64,000 bases of DNA from Actinomyces gerencseriae DSM 6844 (GTDB lineage: Bacteria; Actinomycetota; Actinomycetes; Actinomycetales; Actinomycetaceae). The notes beneath the pieces were generated by a model. The model saw only the letters and a program-made list of their open reading frames with translations. It was not told where the DNA came from and ran no database searches. Shown here piece after piece: positions 41,558 to 51,752 of this stretch. The stretch is taken from positions 62,001 to 126,000 of the forward strand of contig NZ_AUBN01000014.1 of NCBI RefSeq assembly GCF_000429265.1, read 5' to 3'. Made by a program: the position numbers and the translations under genes. Within the stretch, counting starts at the first letter, position 1. The number at the start of each line of letters is the position of its first letter.

Positions 41558-44031
41558 GACTCGGAGTCCCCCGCGGCATCATCCCGATCCCCGGCATCAT
41601 CGGAGCCCTCGGAGCCCCCGGCGTCGGCCGGGTCCTCGGAGTCATTCCGGTCCTCGGAGCCCCCGGCACCGGCCGGGTCCCCGGAGTCATTCCGGTCCTC
41701 GGAGCCCCCGGCGTCGGCCGGGTCCTCGGAGCCCCCGGCGTCGGCCGGGTCCTCGGAGCCCCCGGCACCGGCCGGGTCCCCGGAGTCATTCCGGTCCTCG
41801 GAGCCCCCGGCACCGTCGGAGCCCTCGTCGCGGGCGCCGCGGGCGTTGTCGCCGTCGTCGGCATCGTCGCCGCCGGTCACGACCCGGCCCTCAGCATCAT
41901 CCGCGCCGTCGGCACTATCGGCGCTATCGGCGACGCCGCCCTCGGCCGCGCGCTCCTCGTCACCTTCCCGCTCCTCGTCGTTGCGGGAGAGCGCCTGGGC
42001 GGCCGCGGGGAAGTCGGAGGCGGCCACCGCCTCCTCCACCACGAGGGTGTCGTCGGCCCGCCACAGTGGTCGCTCGGGCTGCTTGACGACGGGCGCGAAG
42101 ATGCGCTCGAGGTCCTTCTCCAGCAGCGTCTCCTTCTCGAGCAGCTGGCTGGCCAGATCCTCCAGAACGTGCCGGTTGCGGGTGAGGATCTCCCATGCCT
42201 CGCGGTGGGCGGCGTCCATGAGGGCGCGCACCTCCGCATCGACGGTCGCGGCGACGTCCTCGGAGAAATCGCGGTTGGTGGCGGACAGCCCCAGGACGGT
42301 CTCGTTCTCGGTGGTGCCGAGCTTGACGGCGCCGACCGTGCGGGTCATGCCGAAGTCGGTCACCATCTTGCGGGCGGTGCCCGTGGCCTTCTCGATGTCG
42401 TTGGAGGCCCCGGTGGTGGGGTCGCGGAAGACGAGCTCCTCGGCGGCCCGCCCGCCCATGGCGTAGACGAGCTGGTCGAGCAGCTCATTGCGAGTCGTGG
42501 AGTACTTGTCGTCGCTGGGCATGACCATGGTGTACCCCAGGGCCTTGCCGCGCGGCAGGATCGTCACCTTGGTGACCGGATCGGAGTAGGCGCCGGCGGC
42601 GGCGCACAGGGCGTGACCCGCCTCGTGGTAGGCGGTGACGGCCTTCTCGTGGTCGTTCATGACCCGAGTGCGCTTCTGGGGGCCGGCGATGACGCGGTCG
42701 ATCGCCTCGTCCAGGGCGCGGTTGTCGATGAGCTGCGCGTTGGAGCGGGCGGTGAGCAGCGCCGCCTCGTTCAGGACGTTGGCGAGGTCCGCCCCGGTGA
42801 AGCCCGGGGTGCGCTTGGCGACCAGGTCGAGGTCGACGTCGCGGGTCATGGGCTTGCCCTTGGCGTGCACGCGCAGGATGGCGGCGCGGCCGACCATGTC
42901 GGGGGCCTCGACGCTCACCTGCCGGTCGAAGCGGCCGGGGCGCAGCAGGGCGGGGTCCAGGACGTCGGGGCGGTTGGTGGCCGCGATGAGGATGACATTG
43001 GTCGTCGCGTCGAATCCGTCCATCTCGACCAGCAGCTGGTTGAGGGTCTGCTCGCGCTCGTCGTGCCCTCCGCCCATGCCGGACCCGCGGTGACGGCCGA
43101 CGGCGTCGATCTCATCGACGAAGATGATGGCGGGGGCGTTCTCCTTGGCCTGCTCGAACAGGTCGCGCACGCGCGAGGCGCCCACGCCGACGAACATCTC
43201 GACGAACTCCGAGCCCGACATGGAGAAGAAGGGCACGCCCGCCTCGCCGGCCACGGCCCTGGCCAGCAGCGTCTTGCCGGTTCCGGGCGGGCCGTACAGC
43301 AGGACGCCCTTGGGGATCTTGGCGCCGACGGCCTGGAACTTCTCGGGCTCGGAGAGGAACTCGCGGATCTCCTCCAGCTCCTCGACCGCCTCGTCCTCCC
43401 CGGCGACGTCGTCGAAGGTGACGTCGGGCATCTCCTTGGAGCCGACCTTCGCCTTGGACCTGCCGAAGCCCATGGCGCCGCCGCGACCGCCGCTCATGCG
43501 GCCCACCAGCCACCACATGACGCCCAGGAAGAGCGCCATCGGCAGCATCAGCTGGAGCATGGAGGACCACCAGCTCGCCGTCGGGACGACGGAGTTGAAG
43601 CCGCCCGACGGGGCGGCCGCCTGGACGAGGTCATCGACCTGCTTCGCCTGGGCCTCGGTGTAGTTGAACTGAACCTTCTTGCCCACGGGCTTGCCGGTCT
43701 CGCCGGGCTCAGAGGGCACCGTGGTGTACCCCTCGGTCAGGTCCAGCTCGACCCGCTGGTTCCCGTCGATCACGGTGACCGACTTGACGGTCGAGGCGTT
43801 GTCCCTGAGGATCGCCAGGCCCTCGGAGGTGTCGATACTGCGGTAGCCGCCCAGCCCCGACACGAGCGCCCAGACCAGCAGCGCGATCAGGATGACGGGT
43901 GCAACCCACAGCAGGGGATTGCCGAGCGTATTGCGGCGCTTCCTGTCCCCCTGCTTGGAGCCGCCCTTGTCGCCCCTCTTCTCGGGCCGGTTGCTCGGGC
44001 GGATCTGTCCGGTCTGACCGGGTATCTTCAT
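41554..44031 (-). CDS. ftsH: ATP-dependent zinc metalloprotease FtsH
   Basis: An 825-aa membrane AAA protease that degrades misfolded and regulatory membrane proteins. Helices near residues 42-62 and 160-182 flank an external domain. The AAA domain has Walker A GPPGTGKT (about 247), Walker [13 protein letters not shown] and the [29 protein letters not shown]. The protease site is HEAGH (about 470). The last ~150 residues are an acidic tail of repeats ([19 protein letters not shown]), typical in kind but long. ATG 44031 (MKIPGQTGQ) has AAAGGGA upstream; the longer frame to 44109 lacks a better site. It heads the ftsH-folE unit. Confidence 0.95.
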   Translation of the reverse strand: MKIPGQTGQIRPSNRPEKRGDKGGSKQGDRKRRNTLGNPLLWVAPVILIALLVWALVSGLGGYRSIDTSEGLAILRDNASTVKSVTVIDGNQRVELDLTEGYTTVPSEPGETGKPVGKKVQFNYTEAQAKQVDDLVQAAAPSGGFNSVVPTASWWSSMLQLMLPMALFLGVMWWLVGRMSGGRGGAMGFGRSKAKVGSKEMPDVTFDDVAGEDEAVEELEEIREFLSEPEKFQAVGAKIPKGVLLYGPPGTGKTLLARAVAGEAGVPFFSMSGSEFVEMFVGVGASRVRDLFEQAKENAPAIIFVDEIDAVGRHRGSGMGGGHDEREQTLNQLLVEMDGFDATTNVILIAATNRPDVLDPALLRPGRFDRQVSVEAPDMVGRAAILRVHAKGKPMTRDVDLDLVAKRTPGFTGADLANVLNEAALLTARSNAQLIDNRALDEAIDRVIAGPQKRTRVMNDHEKAVTAYHEAGHALCAAAGAYSDPVTKVTILPRGKALGYTMVMPSDDKYSTTRNELLDQLVYAMGGRAAEELVFRDPTTGASNDIEKATGTARKMVTDFGMTRTVGAVKLGTTENETVLGLSATNRDFSEDVAATVDAEVRALMDAAHREAWEILTRNRHVLEDLASQLLEKETLLEKDLERIFAPVVKQPERPLWRADDTLVVEEAVAASDFPAAAQALSRNDEEREGDEERAAEGGVADSADSADGADDAEGRVVTGGDDADDGDNARGARDEGSDGAGGSEDRNDSGDPAGAGGSEDPADAGGSEDPADAGGSEDRNDSGDPAGAGGSEDRNDSEDPADAGGSEGSDDAGDRDDAAGDSES

Positions 44032-44136
44032 CGGCGTTGGTCCCTTTCGCGCGTCCGACTCCCCCGACGTTAGCCGACGAGGGCGGGTTTCCGCCGCGAG
44101 GACCATCACCGTTCGCGACCGGCGTGCAGGCCCGCG

Positions 44137-45405
44137 TCAGAATCCGCGCTCGCCGCAGCGGCGACGGTGCAGCCTCAGCAGCGCCCCCGCCCCCAGGAGG
44201 GCGACCGCGACCAGGCCGAGCACGCCCCCGGCTCCGGTGGAGGCCAGCAGCCCGTCATGGCGACGGTGCGGCGGGTCCGCCACGACGATGACGTCCTTCG
44301 ACTCGGAGGACGCGGACTCCTCGGGGTCACTGTCCTCGATCGCGACGGTCGCGTCCCCCGAGTCCTTTCCCGGAGCCGGCGCGGCGGGCGTCTCGGCACG
44401 ACGGGGCGCCGGGCCCGCCGGCGCCGGCTCGGACGCCTCGGCGCCGGGCGCGTCCGCCTCGGGGGCCGGCGTCCCGGAGGCGTTCGGGGCCGGGGCGCTC
44501 TGCCAGGCCGGGCGCGCGACCAGGGAGAGATCCTGCCTGAGGGAGTCCGGCAGCGGCTCGATGACGACGCCGGCCCCGGAACCGCCCCAGGAGTGGGCGA
44601 TCATGCCGCCGCCCAGGTAGATCGCCGTGTGGTAGACGTTCGCGAAGTAGTCGCCGGTGGTCCCCGCGCCCTCCGGGGACTGCCTGGAGAAGAAGAGGAC
44701 GTCGCCGCGCTGGTACTCGTCGCCGGTGTTGAGCCACAGGTCCCCGTGGACGTAGAACCAGCGCGCGATCTGGTGGGCCCGCGCCAGCTCGGACTCGGGG
44801 GTCCGCCCGATATCGACCCAGGTGCCGACGCGCGTGTTCTCGTCCGCGACGTACGTGGTGTGCGAGTAGTCCCAGCCCAGAAGGGTCATGCCCACGAAGG
44901 AGGCCCCCGTGATCGGGTACGGGGCCGCCTGAGCGGCGTGCACGACCCCGGGACTGGTCAGCGGGGACGGGCGCTCCTCGCTCCTCACGAGGCCGGTACC
45001 CGCGTTGACGAAGGACTGGGCGCGAGCGATCTCATCCTCGACGGCGGTCGCATCGGGCTGGGTGGAGGGGTGCTCGGCGAAACCGGTCGGCACGGCCCAC
45101 CGGCCATCGGCCGTGGGCACCGAGACATTGCCGAGGATGCCGGAGGCATTCTCACTCTGGACGGTGTAGGTCATCCCGGCCCCGTCGCCGTCGACGACGT
45201 GCCCGCTCGTGGTCACCGTCTGCTCCAGTCCGGAGGCGGCCATGAGCTCGTCGACGGTCGCGAGCCGAGAGGCGTTTCCCGGCGTGGCGACCACCGGCTG
45301 CACCGCCGCGACTCCGACGTCCTGAGCCACGGCCGGGGTGCCGAGCGTCAGAACCAGAGCCAGGGCTGTCAGCCCAGTGGCGACGGGAACATGACGAGTG
45401 ATCAC
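44137..45405 (-). CDS. LAxTG-anchored NlpC/P60-like surface protein
   Basis: A 422-aa secreted protein. A signal peptide (VATGLTALALVLTLGTPAVAQ, split by context) is followed by a globular domain with NlpC/P60-like elements: YQRGDVLFFSRQSPEG and ANVYHTAIYLGGGMIAHSWGG (GDxxFF and the catalytic-His strand). The position expected to carry DCSG reads WDYSHTTY, so the nucleophilic Cys is apparently missing. The C-terminus is a Pro/Ala/Asp-rich stalk, then LLASTGAGG, a helix and RRRCGERGF: a class E-type LAxTG sorting signal. GTG 45405 follows AAGAGAAG. It lies downstream of another LAxTG gene on the same strand. Function may be binding rather than hydrolysis. Confidence 0.78.
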   Translation of the reverse strand: MITRHVPVATGLTALALVLTLGTPAVAQDVGVAAVQPVVATPGNASRLATVDELMAASGLEQTVTTSGHVVDGDGAGMTYTVQSENASGILGNVSVPTADGRWAVPTGFAEHPSTQPDATAVEDEIARAQSFVNAGTGLVRSEERPSPLTSPGVVHAAQAAPYPITGASFVGMTLLGWDYSHTTYVADENTRVGTWVDIGRTPESELARAHQIARWFYVHGDLWLNTGDEYQRGDVLFFSRQSPEGAGTTGDYFANVYHTAIYLGGGMIAHSWGGSGAGVVIEPLPDSLRQDLSLVARPAWQSAPAPNASGTPAPEADAPGAEASEPAPAGPAPRRAETPAAPAPGKDSGDATVAIEDSDPEESASSESKDVIVVADPPHRRHDGLLASTGAGGVLGLVAVALLGAGALLRLHRRRCGERGF

Positions 45406-45567
45406 AGCAGTTCTTCTCTTCAGCGCAAGGACGGCGGGCGTCGGTCGCGTCCGCCGTGCGTGCGGGGCGTTGGGGGGCTGCACGCAAGGCTAGTCTACCG
45501 CAGATCACGAAACGATAACGACTGAACTTTTAACCGCCGCTGCGGCGCCCCGACCCGCGGAAGAATC

Positions 45568-46485
45568 TCAGAAGAGCGACGACTGCTCCTCGACTCGACT
45601 GCGCCACAGCATGAGCAGCCCGAGAGCCAGGAGGGTCAGCGCGGCCAGGATGAGCGCCGCACCCGCACCAGTGAAGGCCAGCAGACCGCCAATGGTGCGG
45701 GTCGGGGAGTCCTCCGCGGCGACGACCGCCGCACTGGCCGACGCGGTGCGATCGGGCTCGCCGTCGTCGGAGGAGGACACGCTCTCGCTGCGCGAACCCG
45801 ACCCGCGGGTCTCGGTGTAGGAGGCGGAGGAGCCTCCGACCGACGACGTCTGACCGGAGGAGGCCGAAAGCGGAGGAGACTCGGACGCGGGGGCGTTCGT
45901 CGTCGAAGCCGGCGCGGGGGTGCCCGACAGGGGCATCGGCTCGCTCGGGGACTCGAGGGGGGGCTGGACGACTGTCGCCGGCGGCGCACTCGGCTCCGGT
46001 TCCGGCTCAGCGGGCTCCTGCGGTTCTGGACGATCCGGCACCTCGGGATCCGGCGTCTCCTCGGGGTGCTCGGGGGCGTCGGCCTCGGAGGCCCCGTCGT
46101 CATCGGCGCCGGAACCGGAATCGGAATCGGACGGATCGAATTCCTGCACGAGGTGGAAGTAAGAGTAGGACGTGGTGAATGCGTCCGCGTCGTCCTCCGC
46201 GGCGACGACCCGCACAGCCTGCGCGGAGTCGGCGCGCGCGGACTCCGCATCGGCGGACCATGCGTCCGCGGTCCGCACGGAGGCCTGCGCAGGGGCCTGC
46301 GCAGGGGGCTGGGCGGAGTCGATGTCGCCCTGCGCGGACCCGGGGCCCGCCGCCTGCACGTCCCCAGTCGGCGCGGAGTCGGCGTCCGCGGCCCGCACGT
46401 CCCCGGCGGCGAGGGCCTGCGCGGGGATGCCGATGAGCGCGAGGGCAGCCAGTACCGCAGCGAAGGAAGCGCGATGACGAATCAT
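45568..46485 (-). CDS. LAxTG-anchored surface protein, low complexity
   Basis: A 305-aa secreted protein: signal peptide (MIRHRASFAAVLAALALIGIPAQALA), a mature region rich in Ala, Asp, Ser, Pro and Glu (PEHPEETPDPEVPDRPEPQE, SSGQTSSVGGSSAS) with no recognisable fold, then a sorting signal LLAFTGAGAAL with a Leu-rich helix and WRSRVEEQ. ATG 46485 has AAAGGAGAGG. Presumably sortase-anchored to peptidoglycan; no function can be assigned. It may be co-transcribed with the next LAxTG gene, though the 162-bp gap contains AT-rich promoter-like DNA. Confidence 0.82.
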   Translation of the reverse strand: MIRHRASFAAVLAALALIGIPAQALAAGDVRAADADSAPTGDVQAAGPGSAQGDIDSAQPPAQAPAQASVRTADAWSADAESARADSAQAVRVVAAEDDADAFTTSYSYFHLVQEFDPSDSDSGSGADDDGASEADAPEHPEETPDPEVPDRPEPQEPAEPEPEPSAPPATVVQPPLESPSEPMPLSGTPAPASTTNAPASESPPLSASSGQTSSVGGSSASYTETRGSGSRSESVSSSDDGEPDRTASASAAVVAAEDSPTRTIGGLLAFTGAGAALILAALTLLALGLLMLWRSRVEEQSSLF

Positions 46486-46757
46486 AGAGCCTCTCCTTTG
46501 CGGTCGTGGTTGTTCCAGGCAGTAGCGGGAACGCCCGGGGACGGGAAGTCGCGGTCGCCATATATCACGCTCGGGGACGCCATGGTGGGACCACATGCAC
46601 GGGCAACCTTACCCGAGGTCGCAAGAACATCACAATGCAATTCGCCTCAGCAGAGCGCCGAGGGCCCCTCCGGGGTGGTCGCCCCGCATCCGGCATCGTC
46701 ATCCGCCCGCCCCGACCAGCGCCCTCTGCCGAGGCCCGGCCCGGGACCCATCCGACC

Positions 46758-47168
46758 TCAGGACGAGGCGCCGACAACCGGTTGGCCCTCGCTCGGCCGG
46801 ACGACGACGAAGCCGGCGCCGTGGAAGCCCAGCCGGAAGGACTCCTCCGAGCCGCGGCCGACGAAGGAGCCGATCCTGAGGGGGCTCTCGACCTGCGGCC
46901 GAAGGTTCGCGGACCAGCAGATCGCGGCCTGCGAGTCGACGAACGTGGGCCGCCGGGAGCAGTCGGGGAGCATCGGCGCGCCATCGGAGGACACGGCGAC
47001 CGTCCCCTGACCCTGGACCAGGAGGTTGAACAGGCCGCCCGCGAGAAGGCCGGCATTGCCGACGAGCCGGATGTCGTCGTCGAGGATCGCATCGAAGGCG
47101 AGCGGGGAGCGCGTGCTCACGGTGATGGCGTCGCCCTCGAGCTGGAGGAGCAAGCGTGCGGTGGACAT
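46758..47168 (-). pseudogene. AIM24-family protein, N-terminally truncated
   Basis: The 136-aa frame matches the second half of AIM24/TIGR00266-type beta-prism proteins: GNAGLLAGGLFNLLVQGQGTV, PTFVDSQAAICWSANL, GSFVGRGSEESFRLGFHGAGFVVV and PSEG. Actinobacterial members are usually 200 aa or more; the first ~80-100 residues are missing, and the sequence upstream of ATG 47168 shows no ribosome-binding site or continuing homology. Probably a remnant, though a short expressed variant cannot be excluded. Confidence 0.65.
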
Positions 47169-47386
47169 GATCGACAATGGGGCTGCGCCTGAGAGTGCCT
47201 CCGCATCAAAGACGGTGCGAGTTCATCAGTTCCAGGCCATCGGTCGAACGGCGACCGCGACCTGGGCAGAACTATCCGGAATTGCTCGGGACTCGTCATC
47301 GCCCGGGGTCGTCCGGCGCCCATCATCGCCCGGCGAAGATCCCCGCCCACGCCGCAAGGCGCCGCCCACGCAGCAGGCCCGGCCCT

Positions 47387-47444
47387 GGACCGATCTCGAG
47401 CCGGGACTCGACCGATCTCGACGCGGATTACGACCGATCTCGGC
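47387..47444 (-). repeat. 22-bp GAGATCGGT repeat, locus 5
   Basis: Three copies (GGACCGATCTCGAG, CGACCGATCTCGACGCGG, CGACCGATCTCGGCG) just downstream of hpt, in the gap to the AIM24 remnant. A separate short repeat, TCATCGCCCGG, occurs twice near 47295-47340. Confidence 0.8.
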
Positions 47445-47455
47445 GAGGGGAGGCG

Positions 47456-48010
47456 TCAGCCGCCGTACACCTCGGGGCGCAGCGTGCCGATGAAGGACAG
47501 ATTGCGGTAGTCCTCGGCATAGTCCAGTCCGTAGCCCACGACGAACTCGGTGGGGATGTCGAAGCCGACGTACTTCACGCCCACCTCCACCTTGGCCGCC
47601 TCCGGCTTGCGCAGAAGCGTCGCGATCTCCACGCTGGCCGCCCCCCGGCTCGACAGATTGCCCGCCAGCCACGAGAGCGTCAGACCGGAGTCGATGATGT
47701 CCTCCACGATGAGCACATGACGACCGATCAGATCGGTGTCGAGGTCCTTCAGAATGCGCACCACGCCACTGGACTTGGTCCCCGAGCCGTATGAGGACAC
47801 CGCCATCCAGTCCATGGGCGCGCTGCGGTGCAGGCGCCGTGATAGGTCCGCCATCACGTAGACCGCCCCCTTGAGCACGCCGACCAGCAGCAGGTCACGC
47901 CCCTCGTAGTCGGCGTCGATCCGGGAGGCCATCTCATCGAGGCGCTGAGCGATCTGCTCCTCGGTGATGAGGACCTGTGCGAGGTCGGACCCCATGTCCG
48001 CGGCATCCAT
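47456..48010 (-). CDS. hpt: hypoxanthine phosphoribosyltransferase
   Basis: Purine salvage: joins hypoxanthine (or guanine) to PRPP. The 184-aa protein has LLVGVLKGAVYVMADLSR, the PRPP-binding VLIVEDIIDSGLTLSWL (about residue 100-116), and the base-binding KYVGFDIPTEFVVGYGLDYAEDYRNL. ATG 48010 (MDAADMGSD) with GAGGAGCT upstream is preferred over the ATG at 48031. It lies in the conserved dacB-hpt-ftsH neighbourhood. Confidence 0.95.
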   Translation of the reverse strand: MDAADMGSDLAQVLITEEQIAQRLDEMASRIDADYEGRDLLLVGVLKGAVYVMADLSRRLHRSAPMDWMAVSSYGSGTKSSGVVRILKDLDTDLIGRHVLIVEDIIDSGLTLSWLAGNLSSRGAASVEIATLLRKPEAAKVEVGVKYVGFDIPTEFVVGYGLDYAEDYRNLSFIGTLRPEVYGG

Positions 48011-48110
48011 ATGAGCTCCTCTCATGCGCATGGACGACTGCCGGTAGCCCCAAGCCTGCCACTAAGCCTGCCACAATGTCATCGGCTCCGCCCCTCACGG
48101 TCCGATCACG

Positions 48111-49391
48111 TCACAGTCCGCAGCGCTCGATCCACCGGTCGGGCCGGGGGATCTCCTCCGGCAGCGGCAGGTTGGCGGGCCCGCCCCACACCGTGTTGAG
48201 GCCGGTGCACCCCACTCGCTCGACGACCGCGCGCACGAACGCGGCGCCATCGGCGTACTGGGCCTCCTTGGTCTCCATGCCGATCAGGCGATTCAGCAGC
48301 GGGCCCGCGCCCGCCCCCGGCCCGGAGCCGCCGGACGCGCGGCGCGTGCGGTCCAGCACAGCCCGTAACCGGTGGACCGAGGGCATCCGGCTGGGATCGA
48401 CGGCGTCGAGAACCGCCTCGGCGTGCCCCTCGAGGAGCGCCAGGATCGCGGAGAGGCGCGCCAGATGCTCTCGCTCGGGCGCTCCGAGAAATCCGTTGAG
48501 CAGGAGCTCGACCGGCTCGGTCGGGCTCGCATCCGCGCTCCGCGCCAGCGCGACGGCTCGGGCGATCCCGGCGTACGGGCCCGGGCCACCGGCGGCCGCG
48601 CTCCGGCTCGCGGCCACGAGCCCGCCCACGACGACGCGCAACTGATCGGCCAGGTGCCCCGCCAGCCACGGCGCGGCGTTCAACTGGATCAGGTGCGTGG
48701 CCTCGTGGAGGGCGACCCAGGCGGGCAGGTCGAGCACATCGAGATCGAGGCGCTGCCGGATCTCCAGGACATTGGGGGCCACCAGCAGGAGACGGGCTCC
48801 GGTGCGGGAGTCGGCCTCGGCATGTACTCCGGTGCGGGCGTCGCCGACGGCGGGACGGGCGCCGGGCCGGGACCCTCTGCTGAGAAAGGCGCCGGCACGG
48901 GCGTCGGGCCGGATGTCGCCGACGGCGGGACGGGCGCCGGGCCGGGCCGCTGCGTCGAACGGGGCACCGGCAGGGGCGCGGGCATCGAGCCGGGGCAGGA
49001 CCTGGCCGAGGAGCCGTGCGGACGACCACCCCAGGACGGCGCCCACCTGAGCGGTGGCGAGCGTGCGCGCGCCGAGCCCGCCGTCGGGCGCGGCGCACCC
49101 ATCCATGAGCTCGCGCAGCCACGCCGCCGAAGCGGTGATGAGGCCCGCCCGGTCCACCACCAGGATCTCGGCGGTCGCACTCGCGGACCGGGCGGCGTCG
49201 GGCAGTCCGGAGATACGACCGGCCCAGGGCAGGGCGCCGGCAATGCTGCGGCGCAGCAGGGCGACGGTCGCACGACGGGTCGCGGCCGGCACGCGCGGGC
49301 CGGCGGGGACGACGGCGCGCGCCAAGCGCACGGCAACGTCCCAGTCGATGAGATCGGCGGCGGTCGATACGGGAACGGGGCTCGGTCTCAC
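48111..49391 (-). CDS. zincin-like metalloprotease (Rv3626c family)
   Basis: A 426-aa soluble protein of the zinc-dependent metalloprotease family that follows dacB in actinobacteria (Zincin_2 / TIGR03624). The zinc motif is in WVALHEATHLIQ (HExxH, about residue 228), with a downstream ELLLNGFLGAPERE and EGHAEAVLDAV that could supply the third ligand. A 25-aa repeat (RPGARPAVGD) is inserted between about residues 140 and 195, matching a 75-bp DNA repeat at 48841 and 48916. Substrate unknown. Only 100 bp separate it from hpt: the usual intervening tilS is missing. Confidence 0.88.
   Translation of the reverse strand: MRPSPVPVSTAADLIDWDVAVRLARAVVPAGPRVPAATRRATVALLRRSIAGALPWAGRISGLPDAARSASATAEILVVDRAGLITASAAWLRELMDGCAAPDGGLGARTLATAQVGAVLGWSSARLLGQVLPRLDARAPAGAPFDAAARPGARPAVGDIRPDARAGAFLSRGSRPGARPAVGDARTGVHAEADSRTGARLLLVAPNVLEIRQRLDLDVLDLPAWVALHEATHLIQLNAAPWLAGHLADQLRVVVGGLVAASRSAAAGGPGPYAGIARAVALARSADASPTEPVELLLNGFLGAPEREHLARLSAILALLEGHAEAVLDAVDPSRMPSVHRLRAVLDRTRRASGGSGPGAGAGPLLNRLIGMETKEAQYADGAAFVRAVVERVGCTGLNTVWGGPANLPLPEEIPRPDRWIERCGL
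48841..48946 (-). repeat. 75-bp-period in-frame repeat in the metalloprotease gene
   Basis: TCGCCGACGGCGGGACGGGC plus GCCGGGCCGGG occurs identically at 48841 and 48916, 75 bp (25 codons) apart, encoding the duplicated RPGARPAVGD. Confidence 0.8.
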
Positions 49392-49612
49392 GGCCTCATT
49401 GTCCCAGGGCGGACTCGCCGATCACGACAGCCGAGGCCGGCCGCGTCGCGGGCACCGAGCCGGAGCATCGGCGTCGGCCGGCGGAAGACGGAAGGCAGCC
49501 AGCAGAAGGCGGGCGGCAGCCGCGGAGGACCAGCAGTCGACCGCCAACGGCCGGCGAGACGACAGTCGGCGGCGGCCGGCGGAGAACCGCTGGAGAGCCG
49601 GTGGGCGGAGCC

Positions 49613-51010
49613 TCAGCCGTGGCAGCCGCAGTCGGCCAACGGGGTCATGAGGTCGTTGTCGATCGCCGTGCGCGCCGAGGTCAGGCCGCCGTCCTCGAAG
49701 CCATCGACGATCACCGCGAAGGCCAGCTGCCGCCCGTCCTTGGTCACGACCGTGCCCGTCAGCGAGGCGACGGTGCCCAGGGAGCCGGTCTTGGCGCGCA
49801 CGGTCCCGGCGCCCCCGACACCCACGAATCGCTCCTCCATGGTCCCGTCCAGGGCGCCCACGGGCAGGTCGGTGAGCAGGGTCCGTCCGACGGCGCCGCC
49901 GTCCGCGCCGGCGGCCCGGGCGATGATCTGCGCGAGCAGCCGGCCGGGAACCTTGTCGCCCAGGGCCAGACCCGAGCAGTCGAGCACGGTGACGCCCGAG
50001 GTGTCGAAGCCATCATCCCTCAGCCGGGCCAGCACGGCCGCGGTGGCGCCCTCGAAGGAGGTCTGCTGCCCCGCATCGGCGGCGACGAGGCGCCCCTCGA
50101 CCTCGGTCATGGTGTTGTCGGAGGCCTTCAGGGACACCGACAGCACGTCGGCCAGGGGCGCGGACTCGACGGAGGCCAGCTCTGTCGAGTCGGAGGGGGC
50201 GGCGCCCCGGGAGACGTCCCCCGTCACCGCGATGCCCGCGGCCGTGAGCTGGTCGGAGAACGCCTTCGCGGCCTCCATGGCGGGGTCTGCCGGGTAGGTG
50301 CCGCTGTGGGAGTGCGCGGTCACGTCGAGCATGATCGGCTGGATCGGGGCGACCCACGCCTCGTTGCCCTCCTCCCAGCCGCTGTTCCAGGTGGGGCCGG
50401 TGAACAGGGTGTCGTCCAGGGCGACACTGACGCTGGTGACGCCCTTGGCCTGCAGGGCGACGGCGGCGGAGCGGGCGAGGTCACCCAGGCCCGCGCGTCC
50501 CACGGTGGCGTTCGGGTCCCCGGCATCGGCCGCCAGCAGCACGTCTCCGCCGCCGACCAGCGTGACGGTGCTGCCCGACACGACCGCCTTGGTGGTCAGG
50601 GTGTGCTCGGGCCCGAGCTGCGACAGCGCCGCCCAGGCGGTGAGGACCTTGTTGGAGGAGGCGGGCGTGAGCGCATTCCCGCCGCCCGTATCGAGCAGGG
50701 TCTCACCGGTGGCGGTGTCGATCACGGTCACGGTGGTGGTCGCCTTGCCGACCATGGGGTCCGAGGAGAGGGTGGTGGCCAAGGAGCTCAGGGCGGAGGT
50801 CGTGGGAGCCGGGGCGTCGGCGTCGAGCCCCGATGGCACGCCCGAGTCCTCGTCCGGGGCCGACGGCGTCGGGTAGGGCTGCGGCCGGTAGGAGCTCGAG
50901 GCTGCGCTCAGCGGCCCCGGAACGAGGTCGAGGGAATCGGCGAGCCCGTAGTAGGCACTCGCGACGGCGAGCGTGGCGACGGTGAGCGCCGCGATCTGAG
51001 CCTTGCGCAC
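49613..51010 (-). CDS. dacB: D-alanyl-D-alanine carboxypeptidase/endopeptidase (PBP4, peptidase S13)
   Basis: A 465-aa penicillin-binding protein that trims peptidoglycan stem peptides. It has an N-terminal membrane anchor or signal (AALTVATLAVASAYY), then SxxK in TPASSNKVLTAW (about residue 118), SxN in LKASDNTMTEV and KTG in VRAKTGSLG (about 405). GTG 51010 (VRKAQIAAL) with GGAGGAGAT just upstream is the start; the longer upstream frame overlaps the promoter. It is divergent from ppa, as in M. tuberculosis. Confidence 0.94.
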   Translation of the reverse strand: MRKAQIAALTVATLAVASAYYGLADSLDLVPGPLSAASSSYRPQPYPTPSAPDEDSGVPSGLDADAPAPTTSALSSLATTLSSDPMVGKATTTVTVIDTATGETLLDTGGGNALTPASSNKVLTAWAALSQLGPEHTLTTKAVVSGSTVTLVGGGDVLLAADAGDPNATVGRAGLGDLARSAAVALQAKGVTSVSVALDDTLFTGPTWNSGWEEGNEAWVAPIQPIMLDVTAHSHSGTYPADPAMEAAKAFSDQLTAAGIAVTGDVSRGAAPSDSTELASVESAPLADVLSVSLKASDNTMTEVEGRLVAADAGQQTSFEGATAAVLARLRDDGFDTSGVTVLDCSGLALGDKVPGRLLAQIIARAAGADGGAVGRTLLTDLPVGALDGTMEERFVGVGGAGTVRAKTGSLGTVASLTGTVVTKDGRQLAFAVIVDGFEDGGLTSARTAIDNDLMTPLADCGCHG

Positions 51011-51237
51011 ATCTCCTCCAATGAGTCGGCCGGTGATTGGACGGCCCGCGGGGGGAGCGGCCGGGCCCCGTCGGGGAACCGGGCCGCAGGATGTCCCGCC
51101 GGGAGCGCCGTCGTGGGCCACACTAGTGCCATTGGGGCGGTTGAGGCCGACCAGGACGAGACCGAACAACGTCGGCGTCAGCAACGCCGCCGACACACTG
51201 CACCGACGACACTGCGACACTGATAAAGGAGACACCC

Positions 51238-51738
51238 GTGGAGTTCGACGTCACGATCGAGATCCCCAAGGGCAACCGCAACAAGTACGAGGTGGATCAT
51301 GCCACGGGCCGCATCATGCTGGATCGCATGCTGTTCACCTCGACGCGCTACCCGGACGACTACGGCTTCGTCGAGGGCACCCTCGGCGAGGACGGGGATC
51401 CGCTCGACGCCCTCGTGCTCCTGGAGGAGCCCACCTTCCCCGGATGCCTCATCCGCTGCCGCGCCCTGGGCATGTTCCGCATGCGCGACGAGAAGGGCGG
51501 CGATGACAAGGTCCTGTGCGTGCCGTCGGCCGATCAGCGCGCCTCCTGGCGCACCGACATCGAGGACGTCTCCGAGTTCCACCGCCTGGAGATCCAGCAC
51601 TTCTTCGAGGTCTACAAGGACCTGGAGCCCGGCAAGAGCGTCGAGGGGGCCCACTGGGTCGGCCGCGAGGAGGCCGAGGAGGAGATCCGCCGCTCCTACG
51701 AGCGCGAGGCCGAGCGGGCCGCCCGCGAGGGCCGCTGA
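51238..51738 (+). CDS. ppa: inorganic pyrophosphatase, family I
   Basis: Hydrolyses PPi to two Pi, pulling biosynthetic reactions forward. The 166-aa protein has [40 protein letters not shown] (the D-x-D-P-x-D metal site) and [16 protein letters not shown] 51238 has AAAGGAGACACCC upstream. Length is typical. The C-terminus is a charged helix. A strong hairpin follows. Confidence 0.96.
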   Translation: MEFDVTIEIPKGNRNKYEVDHATGRIMLDRMLFTSTRYPDDYGFVEGTLGEDGDPLDALVLLEEPTFPGCLIRCRALGMFRMRDEKGGDDKVLCVPSADQRASWRTDIEDVSEFHRLEIQHFFEVYKDLEPGKSVEGAHWVGREEAEEEIRRSYEREAERAAREGR

Positions 51739-51752
51739 TCCGGCGGGAGTCC

